DNA of 64,000 nucleotides from G963678095 sp963678095 (GTDB taxonomy: Bacteria; Bacillota; Negativicutes; Selenomonadales; Selenomonadaceae). The translations under genes were made by a program, and so were the position numbers. Positions within the stretch are counted from its first letter, which is position 1. The number at the start of each line of letters is the position of its first letter. The notes beneath the pieces are model-generated. The model had not been told where the DNA came from. It did no database searches and worked only from the letters and a program-made list of their open reading frames with translations. Location of the stretch: assembly GCA_963678095.2 (NCBI GenBank), contig OY782746.1, positions 1,612,001 to 1,676,000 of the forward strand. The letters run 5' to 3'. Of this stretch, positions 61,521-64,000 are shown piece by piece.

Positions 61521-61980
61521 TCAATGGCTAGATGGTGAACGGCTGCAGGCTTTGCAGCTTAAGTTTCCGGAACAACTTGAAATCGCAGCCGATGGTGCGC
61601 AGGCTGCGATCGTGATAGCGCCGCCGGTACTGCTGGCACTGATGGAAGAATTGAGATACGGCGCAGACTGGCAGTTTTCGATGCTGAGCAATCTGACGGC
61701 GGTTGACTATAAAACCTATTTTATGGTGGTATATCATCTGTATTCCCCGGCACTACGGCAGGGAATCGTCGTCAAATGCCGGTGTGAGCACGAAAATCCG
61801 ATCGTGCCTTCGGTTACCCACTGGTGGCCGGCAGAGTTTCAGGAACGGGAAGTCTATGATCTTTTAGGTGTTTTTTTTACGGGTCATGGGGATTTGCGCC
61901 GGATTTTAATGCCGGATGATTATAGCGGGCATCCGCTCCGCAAGGACTTTCAAGTACCGGCAAGAGCAGAGAAGAGGTGA
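61513..61980 (+). CDS. nuoC: NADH-quinone oxidoreductase subunit C
   Basis: 155 residues, ATG 61513. Typical marks are SNLTAVDYKTYFMVVYHLYS, the WPAEFQEREVYDLLGVFFTGH region and RILMPDDYSGHPLRKDF, with the conserved acidic-aromatic ending. Peripheral arm subunit, separate from NuoD here rather than fused as in E. coli. Confidence 0.95.
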   Translation: MNDQWLDGERLQALQLKFPEQLEIAADGAQAAIVIAPPVLLALMEELRYGADWQFSMLSNLTAVDYKTYFMVVYHLYSPALRQGIVVKCRCEHENPIVPSVTHWWPAEFQEREVYDLLGVFFTGHGDLRRILMPDDYSGHPLRKDFQVPARAEKR

Positions 61981-61985
61981 GCGGT

Positions 61986-63083
61986 ATGCCAAAAGCACAA
62001 ACATATATATTAAATATGGGGCCACAGCACCCAAGTACACATGGTGTACTGCAAGTGGTACTGGAACTCGATGGAGAAAAAATAATCAAGGCTGTGCCGC
62101 AAATGGGATATCTGCACCGTGGTATTGAAAAACTGGCGGAAAGCCGCACGTATCCGCAGTTCATCCCTTACACGGATCGGCTGGATTATGTATCGGCAAT
62201 GGGGAATAATCTGGGCTATTGTCAGACGGTAGAGAAGCTTATGCAGATTGAGGTCCCGGAACGGGCGCAATACCTGCGGGTTATTATGGCCGAGCTCAAC
62301 CGAATTGCGAGTCATCTGCTGTTTATGAGTTCCCTGGCGATTGATCTTGGGGCAACGACGGCCATGATTTATGGTTTTCGTGACCGGGAAGATATTCTTG
62401 ATTTATTTGATATGGTGTCGGGAGCTCGTCTTACCTATAATTACATCCGCATTGGCGGCGTCATGGCGGATGTGCCAACGGAATTTGTGCCAGCACTGCA
62501 GAAATTTATCGACAAATTTCCGGCGATGATGGCCGAATATGAGAATATTTTGATGGGTAATGAAATTTTGCAGGCCCGTCTGAAAAACATCGCGGTTCTC
62601 AGCGGCGAACAGGCGCTGGCTTTAGGGCTTACAGGGCCGCTTTTGCGGGCATCCGGAGTCGACTATGATATTCGCAAAATTGAACCGTATGGAATTTACG
62701 ACCGGTTTGATTTTTCTGTTCCGCTGGGGAAAACAGGGGATAATTTTGACCGCTACGTGGTGAGAATGCAGGAAATGACAGAGAGTATACGAATCATTCA
62801 ACAGGCAATGAAACAACTGCCTGCGGGGGAAGTTATGGCTAAGGTGCCAAGAATGATCAAGCCTCCGGTAGGGGATGTGTATCATCGTATTGAAAATTCC
62901 CGCGGGGAACTTGGTTACTATATCGTCAGTGACGGTACCCCGAAACCATATCGCGTCCATGTCCGCCGTCCATCTTTTATTAACCTGCAGATGCTCGATA
63001 AGGTCTGCCGCGGACTTATGATCGCGGATGCTGTTGCGGTACTAGCGGTACTTGATCCGCTGATGGGTGAAGTGGATTGTTGA
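61986..63083 (+). CDS. nuoD: NADH-quinone oxidoreductase subunit D
   Basis: 365 residues from ATG 61986, AGAGGTGA upstream; GTG 61977 is a less likely start within the end of nuoC. NiFe-hydrogenase-like large-subunit fold: NMGPQHPSTHGVLQ, HRGIEKLAESRTYPQFIPYTDRLDY (shown in part), and IGGVMADVP. It lines the quinone cavity with NuoB. The gene after it is nuoH, so nuoEFG are not present at this place. Confidence 0.96.
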   Translation: MPKAQTYILNMGPQHPSTHGVLQVVLELDGEKIIKAVPQMGYLHRGIEKLAESRTYPQFIPYTDRLDYVSAMGNNLGYCQTVEKLMQIEVPERAQYLRVIMAELNRIASHLLFMSSLAIDLGATTAMIYGFRDREDILDLFDMVSGARLTYNYIRIGGVMADVPTEFVPALQKFIDKFPAMMAEYENILMGNEILQARLKNIAVLSGEQALALGLTGPLLRASGVDYDIRKIEPYGIYDRFDFSVPLGKTGDNFDRYVVRMQEMTESIRIIQQAMKQLPAGEVMAKVPRMIKPPVGDVYHRIENSRGELGYYIVSDGTPKPYRVHVRRPSFINLQMLDKVCRGLMIADAVAVLAVLDPLMGEVDC

Positions 63084-63104
63084 GGGAACAAAGGAGGAAT
63101 CAGC

Positions 63105-64000
63105 GTGAACGATATAGTTAGTTTAAATATGGGCCTGGAATGGCTGCGCTGCCTGCTTGCTGTCTGGTTGCCCGGAGCATTTTGGGTGGATCTCGCAATG
63201 GCCTTGGCCGGGGTGGCGGCGATTTTTGGCGTAATTTCCGGAGCGGCCGTGGTCTTTGTTTATGTTGAGCGCAAGATCTGCGGTTATATGCAGGTGCGCA
63301 TCGGGCCGAATCGTGTGGGGCCGATGGGCCTGCTGCAGACGACGGCGGATATGATTAAACTCATGTCCAAAGAGGATATTATTCCGTGCGGGGCTGATAA
63401 ATGGGCGTGGATTCTCGCTCCGATCTTATTATTCATTCCTGCGGCCGGTGTATATGCCGTTTTTCCGTTTGACAACCAGGCAATTTTTGCCGATGTCAAT
63501 ATTGGTGTTTTTTATGTGGTAGCGCTCAGTTCTCAGGCGACCTTACCGTTTTTTATGGCGGGCTGGGCGTCAAACAGCAAATATGCGCTGATCGGCGGCA
63601 TGCGCACGGCAGCGCAGATGATCAGCTATGAGGTCCCGATGGTCTTTGCTATTTTGGCAATCGTGATGATGGCCGGATCGATGCGCATCAGTGATATCGT
63701 TGCCGTACAGCAGCAGGGCGTATGGTTTATCTGTCTGCAGCCGTTGGCCTTTGTTTTATATGTGATTACGGCGACGGCTGAAATCAACCGGGCGCCGTTT
63801 AATCTGGTGGAAGCCGAATCGGAACTGGTGGCCGGACCGTTTACCGAATATACTGGCATGCGCTGGGCGTTGTTTTATCTGTCGGAATATGCAAATTTGC
63901 TGGCGGTGTCGGCGATTGCCGCCACCTTGTTTCTTGGCGGCTGGGCAGGCCCGTGGCTGCCAGGCTGGGCCTGGTTTTTTCTAAAGATCGGCTTTATGGT
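63105..64000 (+). CDS. nuoH: NADH-quinone oxidoreductase subunit H, 3'-truncated by the window
   Basis: Open from GTG 63105 (AAAGGAGG upstream) to the window end, 298 codons so far. VFVYVERKICGYMQVRIGPN and RVGPMGLLQTTADMIKL are the NuoH signature that contacts quinone; EINRAPFNLVEAESELVAG and YTGMRWALFYL follow. Eight or so helices are expected, linking the peripheral arm to the proton pumps. nuoIJKLMN are presumably beyond the window. Confidence 0.93.
   Translation, partial: MNDIVSLNMGLEWLRCLLAVWLPGAFWVDLAMALAGVAAIFGVISGAAVVFVYVERKICGYMQVRIGPNRVGPMGLLQTTADMIKLMSKEDIIPCGADKWAWILAPILLFIPAAGVYAVFPFDNQAIFADVNIGVFYVVALSSQATLPFFMAGWASNSKYALIGGMRTAAQMISYEVPMVFAILAIVMMAGSMRISDIVAVQQQGVWFICLQPLAFVLYVITATAEINRAPFNLVEAESELVAGPFTEYTGMRWALFYLSEYANLLAVSAIAATLFLGGWAGPWLPGWAWFFLKIGFM

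Overview
The window is low-to-moderate GC chromosomal DNA of an anaerobic, diderm-type Firmicute. The 16S rRNA signature, the split transketolase, the CBDSU-type suf operon with sufU, the T-box and ZTP riboswitches and the 11-subunit-style complex I all point to the Negativicutes (Selenomonadales/Veillonellales group). This assignment is inference; I could not run a 16S search. Most genes read left to right. I see no prophage, insertion sequence or CRISPR array.

Layout. 1-2300: the end of a GlpC/HdrB-like iron-sulfur subunit, then a cupin gene and a DeoR regulator on the minus strand. 2906-11646: a long polyol-type operon divergent from deoR. It holds transaldolase, split transketolase, two RpiB/LacAB isomerases, a glycerol-1-phosphate-dehydrogenase-like enzyme, GutM, a glucitol-family PTS (EIIC, EIIBC, EIIA) and a HAD phosphatase. 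The parts suggest PTS uptake of a sugar alcohol, oxidation and isomerisation of its phosphate, and entry into the non-oxidative pentose phosphate pathway. 11858-14003: an orphan small protein and an ABC-F ATPase. 14170-16406: a T-box (specifier TTC, Phe) controlling pheA-aroF. 16567-21838: an rrn operon (16S-23S-5S, no tRNA in the spacer) with two promoters.

22114-29712: a soluble chemoreceptor-like protein, glutamate dehydrogenase, and the sufCBDSU iron-sulfur assembly operon. 29749-33307: on the minus strand, a stand-alone glucose-type EIIA, a membrane-anchored DUF2939-like protein and a LysP-like permease, with a plus-strand tRNA-Gln(CTG) between the last two. 33640-39871: a c-di-GMP pair (GAF-PAS3-GGDEF synthase; double SBP-EAL phosphodiesterase) flanking a candidate small RNA, then a DUF2520 protein. 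40080-45585: a branched-chain amino-acid ABC transporter (livJHMGF) with a CBS-ACT sensor protein.

45629-50399: an amidase, a DUF951 protein, and pyruvate formate-lyase with its activase behind two serial ZTP riboswitches, each with its own promoter and terminator. 50605-60311: a second soluble chemoreceptor, an M20 peptidase with a DcuC transporter behind a near-perfect cre site, ychF, an MFS exporter, an anchored protein of unknown function, a DAACS symporter and a DMT exporter. 60679-64000: nuoABCD followed directly by nuoH, so the NADH-input module NuoEFG is absent from its usual place.

The observations I rate highest are the tandem ZTP riboswitches, the polyol operon whose only oxidoreductase is of the G1PDH/AraM type, the candidate small RNA between the two c-di-GMP genes, and the consensus promoter with an embedded operator-like palindrome before livH.
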